The notes beneath the pieces are model-generated. The model was given only the letters and a program-made list of their open reading frames with translations, was not told the origin of the DNA and made no database searches. From assembly GCA_030532575.1 (NCBI GenBank), contig JAUNKV010000021.1, positions 1-42,123 on the forward strand: a stretch of DNA of 42,123 nt, written 5' to 3'. The stretch's first letter is position 1. Each line of letters starts with the position of its first letter. Position numbers and translations under genes: made by a program. The DNA is from Propionibacteriaceae bacterium (GTDB taxonomy: Bacteria > Actinomycetota > Actinomycetes > Propionibacteriales > Propionibacteriaceae). This document shows, in pieces, positions 8,487 through 17,342 of the stretch.

Positions 8487-10259
8487 CTACTCGGCCTCGG
8501 GGTGGATTCTCAGGGCAGCGATGAACTCACGGTAGAGGTCGTCGCGTGCCAGGAGCTCCTGATGGGTGCCGCGGTCGCGGATGCGGCCCTGGTCCAGCAC
8601 GATGATCTGGTCGGCACCCAGCACCGTGGACAGGCGATGGGCGATGGTGATGACCGCCCCGGTGGTGGAGACCTGTTCGATCACCTGCTGGATTGCGGCC
8701 TCGGTGATCCCATCCAGCTGGGCCGTTGCCTCGTCCAGCAGCAGGATGTCCGGGGTACGGACCAGGGCTCGCGCGACGGCGAGCCGCTGCCTCTCCCCGC
8801 CGGAGAGGGTGGTGTCCATGATCTCGGTGTCCAGGCCGTCGGGGAGGCGTCGCACCTGCTCGGTGAGCCGGACGGCATCGAGGGCGGCCCAGGCCTCGTC
8901 ATCGGTTGCGCCATCGGAGCGAAACAGCACGTTGTCGCGGACGGTGCCGGGGATGATCGGGGTTTCCTGCTCCACATAGGCGAAGCGGGAGCGGACCTCA
9001 TCGATGGACAGCGAATCGTATGGGCGGCCATCCAGCTCCAGGGTTCCACCGGTCGGTTTGATGAGCCGGAGCAGCAGCGACAGCACCGTCGTCTTGCCCG
9101 CCCCTGACGGGCCGACGAGGGCGGTGTGGCCTCGTCGTGGCACCTCGAGGGTGACATCACGCAACGCAGGGGCGGGGGCATCGAGGTAGTGGGCGGTGAC
9201 ATCGCGCAGGGCCAGCACAGGGGCAGCCGGAGAGGCCGGGGCGGGAGCGACGGTGGGGGCCGCCGTCGTGTCCTCCGGCACCATGTCGGTGGTCTCGTGG
9301 ATGCGGGCTGCGGCCGCGAGGCCCGTCTGCAGGGAGGTGAAGGCGTCGCCGAGGGTCATGATGGGTTCGACGATGTTGAGGGCGTAGAGCAGGAAGGCCA
9401 CCAGGGTGGACACCGACAGGTCGCCGCTGCTGACCCGCCAGGCCCCGAGACCGAGCACGACGATGAGGGCCAGCTGGGTACCGCCGCTCGCCGTCGCATC
9501 GATGAGGGCGGAGTACCACACAGAGCGGACCGAGTGCCGGGCCGAGTCCTCAGCGTGCTTGGTGACGCGGGCGATCTCACGGGTCTCGGCGCGGCTCGAC
9601 TTCACGGTCCGCAACGCCCGAAGCCTTCCCTCCAGACCGGCCCCGAGGTTCCCCATCGCCTCCTGGGCCTGCTCCGCTGCTTTGCCGACGCGCGGCAGCA
9701 GCACGGCGAACAGCGCACCGATCACCACCACCGAGGCCAGCGTGGTCAACAGCAGCTGCCAGTCGAGCACCGCCATGAGGGTAATGGTGCCGACGAGGGA
9801 AACCGTCCCGTTGACGAACTGCACGATTGCAGAGCTGGCAGCTGAACGCAGCAGCACCGTGTCGCTGGTGACGCGGGTCACGAGCTCACCGGTGCGGAAG
9901 CGCTGCACCTGCTCGATCCGTGAGGAGAGGAATCGGTGGATCAACGACCGGCGGGCGTCGAGCACGATGTGCTCAGCCAGGCGCCCCAGCAGGAAGGACT
10001 GGGCCAGCCCGGCGATGGTTCCCACGACGAGCAGAGTGATGAGCAGGGTCACGGGGCCGCTGAGGGAGGAGTCCGTGCCGAGGGAATCCAGCACGTGTTT
10101 CGTGGCCAGTGGGGTGACCAGGGTGATCGCGGTGGCGAGCAACCCGAGGATCAAGCCCAAGCTGATGACCCCCACGTGGCGACGGGCATGGGGGAGCAGA
10201 ACCCCCAGTTTGTCGCGCAGGGACGCAGACGGGGCAGCGTGATTTTCGGTGACGGTCAT
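8487..10259 (-). CDS. ABC exporter half-transporter (fused permease-ATPase)
   Basis: The product is 590 residues from ATG 10259; GTG-type starts upstream (10271) are possible, but GAGGAAAAC sits correctly before 10259. The N-terminal 320 or so residues form a six-helix exporter domain (type IV fold). The C-terminal domain has Walker A GPSGAGKTT, the Q-loop region FAYVEQETPII, signature LSGGERQRLAVARAL, Walker B DILLLDEATAQLD and H-loop IAHRLSTV, all intact. It should work as a homodimer or with a partner, exporting a lipid, peptide or drug; the substrate is not evident. No second half-transporter is adjacent. The neighbouring FtsX-type permease genes have their own promoter further upstream and end 142 bp before this start. 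The 120-nt leader can fold over the ribosome binding site. Confidence 0.9.
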   Translation of the reverse strand: MTVTENHAAPSASLRDKLGVLLPHARRHVGVISLGLILGLLATAITLVTPLATKHVLDSLGTDSSLSGPVTLLITLLVVGTIAGLAQSFLLGRLAEHIVLDARRSLIHRFLSSRIEQVQRFRTGELVTRVTSDTVLLRSAASSAIVQFVNGTVSLVGTITLMAVLDWQLLLTTLASVVVIGALFAVLLPRVGKAAEQAQEAMGNLGAGLEGRLRALRTVKSSRAETREIARVTKHAEDSARHSVRSVWYSALIDATASGGTQLALIVVLGLGAWRVSSGDLSVSTLVAFLLYALNIVEPIMTLGDAFTSLQTGLAAAARIHETTDMVPEDTTAAPTVAPAPASPAAPVLALRDVTAHYLDAPAPALRDVTLEVPRRGHTALVGPSGAGKTTVLSLLLRLIKPTGGTLELDGRPYDSLSIDEVRSRFAYVEQETPIIPGTVRDNVLFRSDGATDDEAWAALDAVRLTEQVRRLPDGLDTEIMDTTLSGGERQRLAVARALVRTPDILLLDEATAQLDGITEAAIQQVIEQVSTTGAVITIAHRLSTVLGADQIIVLDQGRIRDRGTHQELLARDDLYREFIAALRIHPEAE

Positions 10260-10380
10260 TGTTTTCCTCAACAGGATGGAAAGTGTCTGGAGGGTTGCTC
10301 AAGGACTGCTCCTCGCCGTCGGCGTTCATGCCGGAGGGGGCGTCAGTGAGCAATCCTTGTTGAGACTTGGTCACACCATG
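10260..10380 (-). promoter_or_regulatory. Structured mRNA leader that can mask the exporter ribosome binding site
   Basis: On the minus strand CTCAACAAGGAT (10364-10353) is complementary, with one bulged A, to ATCCTGTTGAG (10277-10267). The GAG of that segment begins the Shine-Dalgarno sequence GAGGAAAAC. Inside this stem TTGCTCACTG (10353-10344) pairs with TGAGCAA (10301-10295) and a CAG just before it. A candidate -10 box TATGTT lies at 10392-10387. The structure suggests translational control; nothing shows the ligand or signal. Confidence 0.4.
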
Positions 10381-10401
10381 CGGGGAAACATACCACAGGG
10401 G

Positions 10402-13005
10402 TCATGGCTTCCATCTCACGGCGGCGGTCGTCCTCAGCAGCGTCCACAGCAGCAGCCAACCTGCGCTCAGGGTGGCTGCCAGCGTGACGGGGAGGGCCAG
10501 CTGGTGGGCAGCACCGAGTACGGCCAGCGGTGGGAGCAGGGCTCCGATCAGCATCACCAGGCTGGTTGCAAGGTGCCGGGTGAGCAATCTTCGGCGGGAG
10601 GTGCCGAGGTGCCAGTAGTGGAATCGGGCTCGCTGCCCGCGGGTCTGCTCGCCCAGCCGGGTGGTGGCTGCCTGGATCACCGCCACGACCACGATCAGGA
10701 GGGCAGCCACGGCCAGGAAGGAGGTCAGCACCTCGCCGACGGCGGTCGCGACCCGGGTGTTGGTGGTGACCTGTTGGTACCAGCCGACGGCTGCGCCGAC
10801 GATGGCGAAGGCGCTTGCGGCCAGCCCCGTCAGCAGGGTTTCGGCCAGGCTGAGACCGATGAGGCGACGGCGACTGCCCAGGCGCCCGGTGAGGAAGGAG
10901 GCCGGGGGACGGTGGGGGTGGGTGGCCGTGGTGGCGAGCACCGCCATGACCAGGAACAGCCCCACCATCCAGCGCAGTCCCCCGGGAGCCAGCAGGATTC
11001 CCGTCACCGCGGCGGCCAGGACGAGGAACAGGCCCGGCCATTGGGCCAGCAGCGTCCACCGGAGCCTGGCCCAATGCGACCAACCCAGGGAGGCCAGCAG
11101 GGCATGGTCGGCGGTCCTGCGGGGCCGGGTCAGCAGGCCGACCCCGATCAAGAGGAGTCCTGCGGTGGTGATGGCCGCGGCGAACAGCATCATCACCACC
11201 CGGGCCGTGGTGGTCTCGCTCCAGGTGACCGCCCCCAGGGTCGTGAAGTCCTGGCTGACCCACCCCAGATCGTCGACGCGCTGCGGGGTGTCGGGGTCGG
11301 TGGTGCCGAAGGCGTACTGCGGCACCCACAGGTCCACTGACTGGAGGGACGCCCCGGCGACGACGAAGGCCTCAAGGCCCATGCCCCGCAGCTGTGCCGC
11401 GACGGCGTCGATGCGGGGCATCGCCTCGGCGCGGGAGAGACCATCCAGGCCTGAAACCCGGATGCGTACCGCTGAGATGAAATCCTCGTCAGTGAGCTCC
11501 TGGGCGCCCTGCAGGGAGACGATGGCGGAGGAGGGTTGGGCTGCCAGCCCTTGGGCGTTCCGGGCCGGGGTGAGCATCTGCCCGCTCTCCTTGACCCTCA
11601 CCAGGGCAGGATCGTAGGCGCCGAGCGGGACGTAGCTCGCGCCGCTGTCCAGGTCCTGCGGGGTGTAGGTCCCCACCTCGAACGGGGCAGCCCCGGTGTG
11701 TTTCCCGTACAGGCCGATCTTCATCCTGCCCGGGGTGGTGCGGCGATAACTCTGCTCCTGCCCCATGCCCGTCCCGTCCGCTGACTGGAATCCCAGCTGT
11801 GTGATGGGGTGTCTGAATCCTTGCGGGGTGACGGTGAACGAGGCGCCTGAATGGGAGGCGCCCGGCTCCAGCTCGAGCGGGGTGATGCCTTCGCTGCTGT
11901 ACTGGATGATGGCGTAGCGTTCCAGCTCCTGGGAGAGGGACTGATCCCCGGTCGGCCACCCGATCTCCAGCTCTCCGCCGTTGAAGGGGCGGGTCGCGGC
12001 GGCGAGGTCCAGGTGGAGGTTCCCGACGTGTGCCGTGCCATCGTCACTGATCTGGTCGATGCTGACCACCAGGTCCATCGGTGCGTAGGGCTGCGTGTTG
12101 CGCAGGAACCCGACGAAAGGACTGTCCACGCCGTACCAGCCCATCAGCGCGGCCCGTTGTCCTTTCTTCGAGCCCGGGAATTCCGCGACCCGTGCCTCCA
12201 GTGGAACGGCGTCGTCAAGTTCTTTCACCATCCCATCGGAATCAACCCTGCTGAATCCATTGACCGTCACGGGGCCGTGCTCCCGGATCACCTCGTCGAA
12301 ATCTGCCAGCGGTTTCAGGAATTCCCCGGCCTCTCCCAGAAGCTCGGCCTCGGCTATCGGGTCCACCGCGAACACCGTCGAGCGGGGCACGGTGACAAGC
12401 CACCAGGAGAACTCGATGCCCTGCTCACTCACTGTCCCATCGACGGTGAGCACAGGGTCATCCGTTGTGATGCTCACGCCCTCTGCAGAGTATCGGCCAT
12501 CCTTCCCGGTCCAGTTCGTGTGGTCGATCCTGACGGTGTTCGTCCGGTTCATCACCAGCCGCTCACCCAGGCCGTCGTTCCCGGTGATGGTCCAGGTGAT
12601 CTGGAATTGCGTCACCGGATCAGGGATTTCCGACCACGGGATGAAGAACAGCGGCCAGTTCATCACATCACCCGTTGATCCCAGGAAACCGATGGGGGCA
12701 GCGATCTCGACGTCGCTCATGCTGCGAATCCGGTCGAGCTTCTCCATCGGCATGGCGGGCGTGGTGACGCCTGCGAAGTTCGGGTCCAGCAGCGGTAGCC
12801 CTTGGGCATCGTCACCCGGGGAGAGCTGTTTCTCCAGGCCGGGGGCGGTCGCCAGGATGTCGTAGCGGCCCCGCCAGGCGTCCTCGTAGACCTCGGTGGT
12901 GAGGTTGGAGATTCGCGCTGTGCCGAGAACGGCGGCGGTGACGAGGAGCGCCACCAGGCACCATGCCGCCACCACCAGACGATCCAGCCGAGGGCGCACC
13001 TTCAC
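10402..13005 (-). CDS. FtsX/MacB-type ABC transporter permease
   Basis: This encodes 867 residues. One N-terminal membrane helix (about 10-30, VVAAWCLVALLVTAAVLG) is followed by a large extracytoplasmic region of nearly 600 residues. A cluster of hydrophobic segments then starts with VVMMLFAAAITTAGLLLIG near 610 and continues to the C-terminus, giving seven or more. This resembles long FtsX-domain permeases that act mechanically on envelope substrates rather than as classical pores. The gene overlaps its ATPase gene by 4 bp (13002-13005), so the two are translationally coupled. The big extracellular part is unlike any enzyme I can name. It could serve in lipoprotein or peptide handling or antimicrobial resistance; the substrate is unknown. 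Confidence 0.85.
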   Translation of the reverse strand: MKVRPRLDRLVVAAWCLVALLVTAAVLGTARISNLTTEVYEDAWRGRYDILATAPGLEKQLSPGDDAQGLPLLDPNFAGVTTPAMPMEKLDRIRSMSDVEIAAPIGFLGSTGDVMNWPLFFIPWSEIPDPVTQFQITWTITGNDGLGERLVMNRTNTVRIDHTNWTGKDGRYSAEGVSITTDDPVLTVDGTVSEQGIEFSWWLVTVPRSTVFAVDPIAEAELLGEAGEFLKPLADFDEVIREHGPVTVNGFSRVDSDGMVKELDDAVPLEARVAEFPGSKKGQRAALMGWYGVDSPFVGFLRNTQPYAPMDLVVSIDQISDDGTAHVGNLHLDLAAATRPFNGGELEIGWPTGDQSLSQELERYAIIQYSSEGITPLELEPGASHSGASFTVTPQGFRHPITQLGFQSADGTGMGQEQSYRRTTPGRMKIGLYGKHTGAAPFEVGTYTPQDLDSGASYVPLGAYDPALVRVKESGQMLTPARNAQGLAAQPSSAIVSLQGAQELTDEDFISAVRIRVSGLDGLSRAEAMPRIDAVAAQLRGMGLEAFVVAGASLQSVDLWVPQYAFGTTDPDTPQRVDDLGWVSQDFTTLGAVTWSETTTARVVMMLFAAAITTAGLLLIGVGLLTRPRRTADHALLASLGWSHWARLRWTLLAQWPGLFLVLAAAVTGILLAPGGLRWMVGLFLVMAVLATTATHPHRPPASFLTGRLGSRRRLIGLSLAETLLTGLAASAFAIVGAAVGWYQQVTTNTRVATAVGEVLTSFLAVAALLIVVVAVIQAATTRLGEQTRGQRARFHYWHLGTSRRRLLTRHLATSLVMLIGALLPPLAVLGAAHQLALPVTLAATLSAGWLLLWTLLRTTAAVRWKP

Positions 13006-13658
13006 AGCTGCACCACCTTGTCAGCGGCATTCAGGATCACCTCGTCGTGGGAGGCCACCACGACGGCGACCCCTTGCTCAGCCGAGGCCCGCAGCATGTC
13101 GCGCACCCGGTGTGCTGCCTCGGCATCCAGCGACGCGGTGGGCTCATCCAGCAGCGCCACCACGGGCTGCTTCGCCAAGGCCCGCGCCACCGCCACCCGT
13201 TGCCGCTCACCCCCGGAAAGGGTCCGGGCGCGTAAGGAGATCAGGTCGCCCAGGCCCAGGTCATGCAGGTACTTCCTTGCATCCTCCCGTGAGGCTCCCG
13301 CCAACCGGATGTTGGTCTCCAAGGTCTCCTCCTCCAGCACCAAGGAGTCCTGGCTGGCGTACCCGAAACATTCCCTGCGCACCTGCTGCCGCTGCTTCTC
13401 GCTCAGGTCAGCCAGCGCCTGCCCACCCCACCACACGGTTCCGGCAGAGGGTTCCTGCATTCCGTGGAGCACTCGAAGCAGGCTGGTCTTGCCCGACCCA
13501 CTGCGCCCGGCGAGGGCCAGGAACTCACCACGGTGAACCTGCTCACTGACCTCGGAGAGCACCATTCGACGGGTCCCCGCACTGAGATAGTCCACGCAGA
13601 CGCCTACGGTGTGCAGCACGTGGTCCGCAGCCGCAAAAATCGTGCCCGCAGGCTGCAT
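13002..13658 (-). CDS. ABC transporter ATP-binding protein (LolD/MacB type)
   Basis: This encodes 218 residues, a single ATPase domain with Walker A GRSGSGKTS, Q-loop FGYASQDSLV, signature LSGGERQRVAVARALA, Walker B VVALLDEPTASLD and switch His in VVASHDEV. It powers the FtsX-type permease encoded immediately downstream. Two consecutive ATG codons (13661 and 13658) are possible; GGGAGG is better spaced for 13658. A good vegetative promoter precedes it. Confidence 0.93.
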   Translation of the reverse strand: MQPAGTIFAAADHVLHTVGVCVDYLSAGTRRMVLSEVSEQVHRGEFLALAGRSGSGKTSLLRVLHGMQEPSAGTVWWGGQALADLSEKQRQQVRRECFGYASQDSLVLEEETLETNIRLAGASREDARKYLHDLGLGDLISLRARTLSGGERQRVAVARALAKQPVVALLDEPTASLDAEAAHRVRDMLRASAEQGVAVVVASHDEVILNAADKVVQL

Positions 13659-13687
13659 CATCGCCTCCCGAACGTCGTGGTGTGACG

Positions 13688-13716
13688 ACGCTACCGACCC
13701 GGCTCCCCGGCGTCAA
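13688..13716 (-). promoter_or_regulatory. Sigma-A-type promoter for the ATPase-FtsX operon
   Basis: On the minus strand TTGACG (13716-13711) and TAGCGT (13693-13688) are separated by exactly 17 bp. The expected transcript start is near 13681, giving a leader of about 22 nt with GGGAGG before the ATG pair. Confidence 0.65.
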
Positions 13717-13722
13717 TGGGGG

Positions 13723-14616
13723 TCACGCAATGCTCGGTTTCCGTCCGATCTCTGACCACAGGGGACGGATGTGCTGCGCGTACTGCGTCGCGAGGTGCGG
13801 GTCGAGGATTCGGCTCCAGGCGAACAGCCGCTGCACCGCCGCCAGCTGCACCGCCACCTCGAGCGGCTCGCGAAGCTCCTTGGGGTCGCCCCAACCGCGC
13901 AGGTAGGCGTCAGCCGTTGCCCGGCGGTCCCGGGCATGATCCAGCAGCACCCGCATCGACGAGAACGGGTGCGCGATCACGGCGTCGCCCCAGTCCGCGA
14001 TCCGTGGGCCGGGGAACGTGTTGCCGGGATGGAGGTCGTTGTGATCGATCCCGAGGGACAGCCCCGGATCCACCGCCACCCACCGGGCAGTCACCCGCCA
14101 CATCGCCGCGCAGGCGGCGTCCTGTTCGGCCTTGCTGGGGCGAACGGGATGGTTCCTCGGCAGGGTGGAGGCAACCCCCTCCAGCAGTTCCGCCAGGTTG
14201 TGGGCTGCGTTCTCAGGATCGAACACCTGGAGCGGGAGCCCGGTCAGTGCTGCGAGTGGGGTGGCGCGCTGGACCCTGCCCAGTGCCTCCGCCAGCATCA
14301 CCGTCGGGTCACCCTCCCCGGTCGCCAACGACGCCCCTGCGTCGGCGGAGACGATCCATCCCGCCGGATGACGGGCGTACATGGGCTGCACGTCCTGAGG
14401 GGCGTGCTGCTCCAGCACCTCACGCAGTGCACCTTCACCTGTGAACCGTGGGTGGGGCGATTTGAACCAGAACCGGCCATCGTCGGTGTCGACCGTCCAG
14501 TTCTCTCCCCAGGCCCGCTGCCGCACCACTGTGATACGGAACAGACGGGAGCCCGACCACAGGTTCCGCAGCCACTCCGTGGCCTCCTCCTGCCAAGCCG
14601 TTGTCGACAAGGTCAC
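13723..14616 (-). CDS. APH-family phosphotransferase-like protein
   Basis: This encodes 297 residues from GTG 14616. The C-terminal half shows the aminoglycoside phosphotransferase/choline-kinase-like catalytic loop LGIDHNDLHPGN (HxDxxxxN) and a metal-binding motif IADWGDAVIAHPF. The N-terminal region around WFKSPHPRF may supply the ATP-binding Lys. Members of this fold phosphorylate antibiotics, small metabolites or sugars, and the substrate cannot be predicted here. The start overlaps the PaiB-like stop codon as GTGA (14613-14616), so the two form an operon. An antibiotic resistance role is possible but not supported by context. Confidence 0.82.
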   Translation of the reverse strand: MTLSTTAWQEEATEWLRNLWSGSRLFRITVVRQRAWGENWTVDTDDGRFWFKSPHPRFTGEGALREVLEQHAPQDVQPMYARHPAGWIVSADAGASLATGEGDPTVMLAEALGRVQRATPLAALTGLPLQVFDPENAAHNLAELLEGVASTLPRNHPVRPSKAEQDAACAAMWRVTARWVAVDPGLSLGIDHNDLHPGNTFPGPRIADWGDAVIAHPFSSMRVLLDHARDRRATADAYLRGWGDPKELREPLEVAVQLAAVQRLFAWSRILDPHLATQYAQHIRPLWSEIGRKPSIA

Positions 14617-15290
14617 TGCGCCGCGCTCGTCGGGAGGCGGTGGGCGGCCTTGATGTCCCGGATCATCCCGAAGCGCTCGACGGCGTGCGGGAGGGAGACC
14701 TCCTTCAGGTAGGTCACCAGCTCGGTCTCGCCCAGCTGTTCCAAGTGCGCGATGACTCCCCTGATGTCGTCGGGGTGGCGGTTCTGGCTGGCCTTCGCCT
14801 TGGCCCGAACCTGTTCCACCGTCACCTCCACACCGACGATGGCGCGGGCCATCTTGTGCAGCTTCTCCTCACCCACCAGCTCCAACACCTCGGGTTGCTC
14901 CATCCGCGCGGTCAGCGCCCGGGCCGCGGCCAGCGAGTCCTCGGGGGAGGCCAGCACCCGCACCGGGCCGTTCAGCTGGATGGTCAGGTAGTCCCAGGTC
15001 GGCACGTTCGGCAGCGCCTCGTTGCTCGGGTACCACAGCGGCGAGACGTAGGCGTCGGCCAGGTCCAGGATCACCAGCCCCGGCCCGGTGATCGGCGTGG
15101 TGGCCTGCGGGTTGTTGCGCACCAGATGGGTCACCAACACCTGCACCCCATCCCTGTCCTCCAGGTGGAAGGGCACGAAGGTGGCCCTCGGGCCGTCGTC
15201 GTGGACCGTCACCAGATTCCCGGCGCGCACCCCGGACAGATAGTTCTGGAGCCGCTCGGGCCCGATCTCATAGTGTTTGGCCACGTACAT
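14613..15290 (-). CDS. PaiB-like FMN-binding protein
   Basis: This encodes 225 residues from ATG 15290; the open frame continues further but only over the divergent sigma gene. The segments MYVAKHYEI, LVTVHDDGPRATFVPFHLE, THLVRNNPQA, and YVSPLWYPSNEALPNVPTWDYLTIQLNGPVRVL (quoted in parts: YVSPLWYPS, VPTWDYLTIQLNG) fit the PaiB/FMN-binding split-barrel family. That family has been annotated as negative transcriptional regulators in Bacillus. A flavin-binding redox role is equally possible. It is the first gene of a two-gene operon with the kinase-like gene. A TATCGT -10 box seven bases upstream suggests a leaderless transcript. Its start codon overlaps, head to head, an ATG of the ECF sigma reading frame at 15289. 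Confidence 0.87.
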   Translation of the reverse strand: MYVAKHYEIGPERLQNYLSGVRAGNLVTVHDDGPRATFVPFHLEDRDGVQVLVTHLVRNNPQATTPITGPGLVILDLADAYVSPLWYPSNEALPNVPTWDYLTIQLNGPVRVLASPEDSLAAARALTARMEQPEVLELVGEEKLHKMARAIVGVEVTVEQVRAKAKASQNRHPDDIRGVIAHLEQLGETELVTYLKEVSLPHAVERFGMIRDIKAAHRLPTSAAQ

Positions 15291-15297
15291 GTCAGTG

Positions 15298-15303
15298 ACG
15301 ATA
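15298..15303 (-). promoter_or_regulatory. -10 box TATCGT for leaderless PaiB-like gene
   Basis: On the minus strand TATCGT is followed by seven bases (CACTGAC) and then ATG 15290. The box lies inside the 5' region of the divergent sigma gene, so expression of the two may interfere. Confidence 0.5.
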
Positions 15304-15351
15304 CCCGGAACAACTGAAACCTTGGCAGGGGGTGACGGCGTCTTGACGGGT

Positions 15352-15855
15352 GTGAAGGTGGAACTGGAGCAGCGCAGCCTGGAGGAGTTCATCTCCCAGC
15401 GCGGCCGACGACTGCTCCGCGCCGCCTGGTTGCTGACCGGCGACTCCGGCCACGCCGAGGACCTGCTGCAGACCGCCTTGGCCAAGTGTTGGGATCGCTT
15501 CGAGGACCTGGGCGACGACGCGGCCTTCGAGGCGTATCTCCGCACCACCATGCACCGCACCTACATCTCGTGGTGGCGGAAACGCTCCTGGACCCATGAG
15601 ACCCCGACGGGTCAGAACATGGACACCGGCCTGCCGGAGACGACCCGCGAGGCCCAGCTCGACCTGTACCGGGCGCTGATGGAACTGAACCGCCCGCAAC
15701 GCTCCGCCATCGTGCTGCACCACCTGGAGGACCTCCCTCTGGCGGAGGTGGCCCGCATCCTGAAAATCCCGGTGGGCACCGTCAAGACCCACATCCACCG
15801 TGGCGTGGCAAGGCTGCGCCGCTCCTCCCACCTGACCCAGGAGGTGACGCCATGA
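15352..15855 (+). CDS. SigE-family ECF RNA polymerase sigma factor
   Basis: The product is 167 residues from GTG 15352, which gives the usual short N-terminus for the family; the frame is open back to 15277 with an ATG at 15289. Region 2 is visible as FISQRGRRLLRAAWLLTGDSGHAEDLLQTALAKCW and region 4 as LNRPQRSAIVLHHLEDL and EVARILKIPVGTVKTHIHRG (quoted in part), with the recognition helix GTVKTHIHR. It should direct RNA polymerase to a stress or envelope regulon. The next gene, overlapping by 4 bp, encodes a membrane protein that is likely its regulator. TGAAAC (15315-15320) and CGTC (15339-15342), 18 bp apart, resemble an ECF promoter and could mark autoregulation, though this is weak. Confidence 0.92.
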   Translation: MKVELEQRSLEEFISQRGRRLLRAAWLLTGDSGHAEDLLQTALAKCWDRFEDLGDDAAFEAYLRTTMHRTYISWWRKRSWTHETPTGQNMDTGLPETTREAQLDLYRALMELNRPQRSAIVLHHLEDLPLAEVARILKIPVGTVKTHIHRGVARLRRSSHLTQEVTP

Positions 15856-17309
15856 CCGACGACCTCACCCGCGACCTCAACGAGCTGATCCCCGAGCTGG
15901 ACGCCAGCACCGTGCTCGACGGCGCGGCCCGCAAACGCCGTCGGGCACGCCGTCGCGCCACCGTGGTGGCCGGGACGCTGGTGGTCGCGTTGTTCACCCC
16001 CGTGGTGCTGGGTCTGGGGACGGTGATGCGCTCCACCCCGCAGCCTGCCTCCAGCCCGACGGTCGATCCCGACGTGAGTGAGACGCTGAGCTCCGAGTAC
16101 GCTGAGTACACGTTGGAGGATGAGACGGGCCATCCGGCTGAGGAGTTGATGCCCTGGGAGTGCCAGCACGTGATGCACCCCTCGGTCCAGCCCCGGCGGA
16201 TACCTGCCGAAGGGCTGCCCGACGGGGCCACCCGGGTCTGGCTGTGTGGAGAGCTCGGGGCGAACGGGGACAGGCCGTGGTACGGGCCGCGGACCCCGCT
16301 GACCAATGCCGCCGAGGTCGTCGCCGCCGTCAACGCGCTCCCCGCCGGATCGACGGCGGCCGAGCAGTGCCACGGCACCAGTAGCCGCCGCTACCGGATG
16401 GTGCTGGAATACCCGGATGGCAGCCGCATCATCGACGCCCACACCGGACATTGCGACAGCGTCGGCGGCACCCGGACCGGGGCCAAGGAGCTGCTGGAGC
16501 AGTTCAAGGCGTGGTTCACGACGGCGCGGGCGCAGGAAACCGCCACCACACCGGAGCTTCCCTGCGTGCTGTCGCTGTGGAACGCGCAGGAGCAGAGCTA
16601 CCCGCTGTTCCCCATCTTCGCGCCCGATGTCACGCGCGGGGTGACCTGCGGCAGATTCATGGGTGGTGAGGCGCGATCCGTGGAGCCCCTGCCCGACGAC
16701 ATCCTGGCCGCGCTGCGCGACGCCCCCTGGCAGTGGCAGGAGGACCACGGCGAGACCTGGATCGACCACCGGGGCCACATCGTGGTCGGGAACCAGCACG
16801 GTGAGCTGTTGATGATCTTCCGAACCCCCGAGGGCAAGCTCTGGATGCCGCAGCACAACTTCGCCTTCACCCCCGATCCTGACCTCGCCGCGCGGCTGAA
16901 GGAGCTGTTCGACCAGCTGGGCAACGGGGTCGTGCTGGCGAGCCCTTGCCAGAACACCGCCTACTCGAACGACGTGGACGACGGCGACATCGTCGCGATC
17001 CACGTCTGCAGCAACTTCCCCTGGGCCCGGTCGGAGTTGGAGGCCTACACCCTACCCAGCGGCCTCGCCCGCCGGGTCGCCGACGCCTTCCACGCCCAGG
17101 CCCTTCCGGCCGAGCAGCACATCCCGAACTCCGAGGAGCTGGTCCTGACCGGCTCCCCGGCCCTGCTGCTGGTCGACTCCAAGGGGGTCGGGCTGCTGCT
17201 CTTCCCCGGACCGGACAACACCCTGACCGACCCCCTCAGGAAGCGGACCTGGCAGGTCCCCGACGAGCTGCGCATCCCGCTGGAGGCCCGAGGCCTGGTC
17301 TTCTCGTGA
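15852..17309 (+). CDS. Single-pass membrane protein, probable sigma-factor regulator
   Basis: This encodes 485 residues. A short acidic cytoplasmic N-terminus (about 1-24) is followed by a very basic stretch (KRRRARRRA, about 28-36) and one membrane helix (about 37-58). Some 420 extracytoplasmic residues follow, containing several Cys residues. The gene starts inside the sigma gene stop (ATGA, 15852-15855), the arrangement typical of sigma factor and anti-sigma pairs. I do not see a zinc-binding anti-sigma motif, so the N-terminal 24 residues would have to hold the sigma factor, or the protein may act otherwise. The large outer domain could sense envelope state. It is followed 33 bp later by a DUF3060 lipoprotein gene. 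Confidence 0.75.
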   Translation: MTDDLTRDLNELIPELDASTVLDGAARKRRRARRRATVVAGTLVVALFTPVVLGLGTVMRSTPQPASSPTVDPDVSETLSSEYAEYTLEDETGHPAEELMPWECQHVMHPSVQPRRIPAEGLPDGATRVWLCGELGANGDRPWYGPRTPLTNAAEVVAAVNALPAGSTAAEQCHGTSSRRYRMVLEYPDGSRIIDAHTGHCDSVGGTRTGAKELLEQFKAWFTTARAQETATTPELPCVLSLWNAQEQSYPLFPIFAPDVTRGVTCGRFMGGEARSVEPLPDDILAALRDAPWQWQEDHGETWIDHRGHIVVGNQHGELLMIFRTPEGKLWMPQHNFAFTPDPDLAARLKELFDQLGNGVVLASPCQNTAYSNDVDDGDIVAIHVCSNFPWARSELEAYTLPSGLARRVADAFHAQALPAEQHIPNSEELVLTGSPALLLVDSKGVGLLLFPGPDNTLTDPLRKRTWQVPDELRIPLEARGLVFS

Positions 17310-17342
17310 AGACCTGACATCTTGATCTGGGAGGATGGGGGC

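Noticed and set aside
9973-10374. Small reading frame in the exporter leader as a possible peptide precursor gene
   Set aside because: It runs on without a stop far into the exporter gene in another frame, and has no leader/core pattern of a known peptide family.
14613-15560. PaiB-like protein starting at 15560
   Set aside because: The added 90 residues are Ser/Arg-rich shadow of the sigma gene; ATG 15290 matches the family start and has a -10 box next to it.
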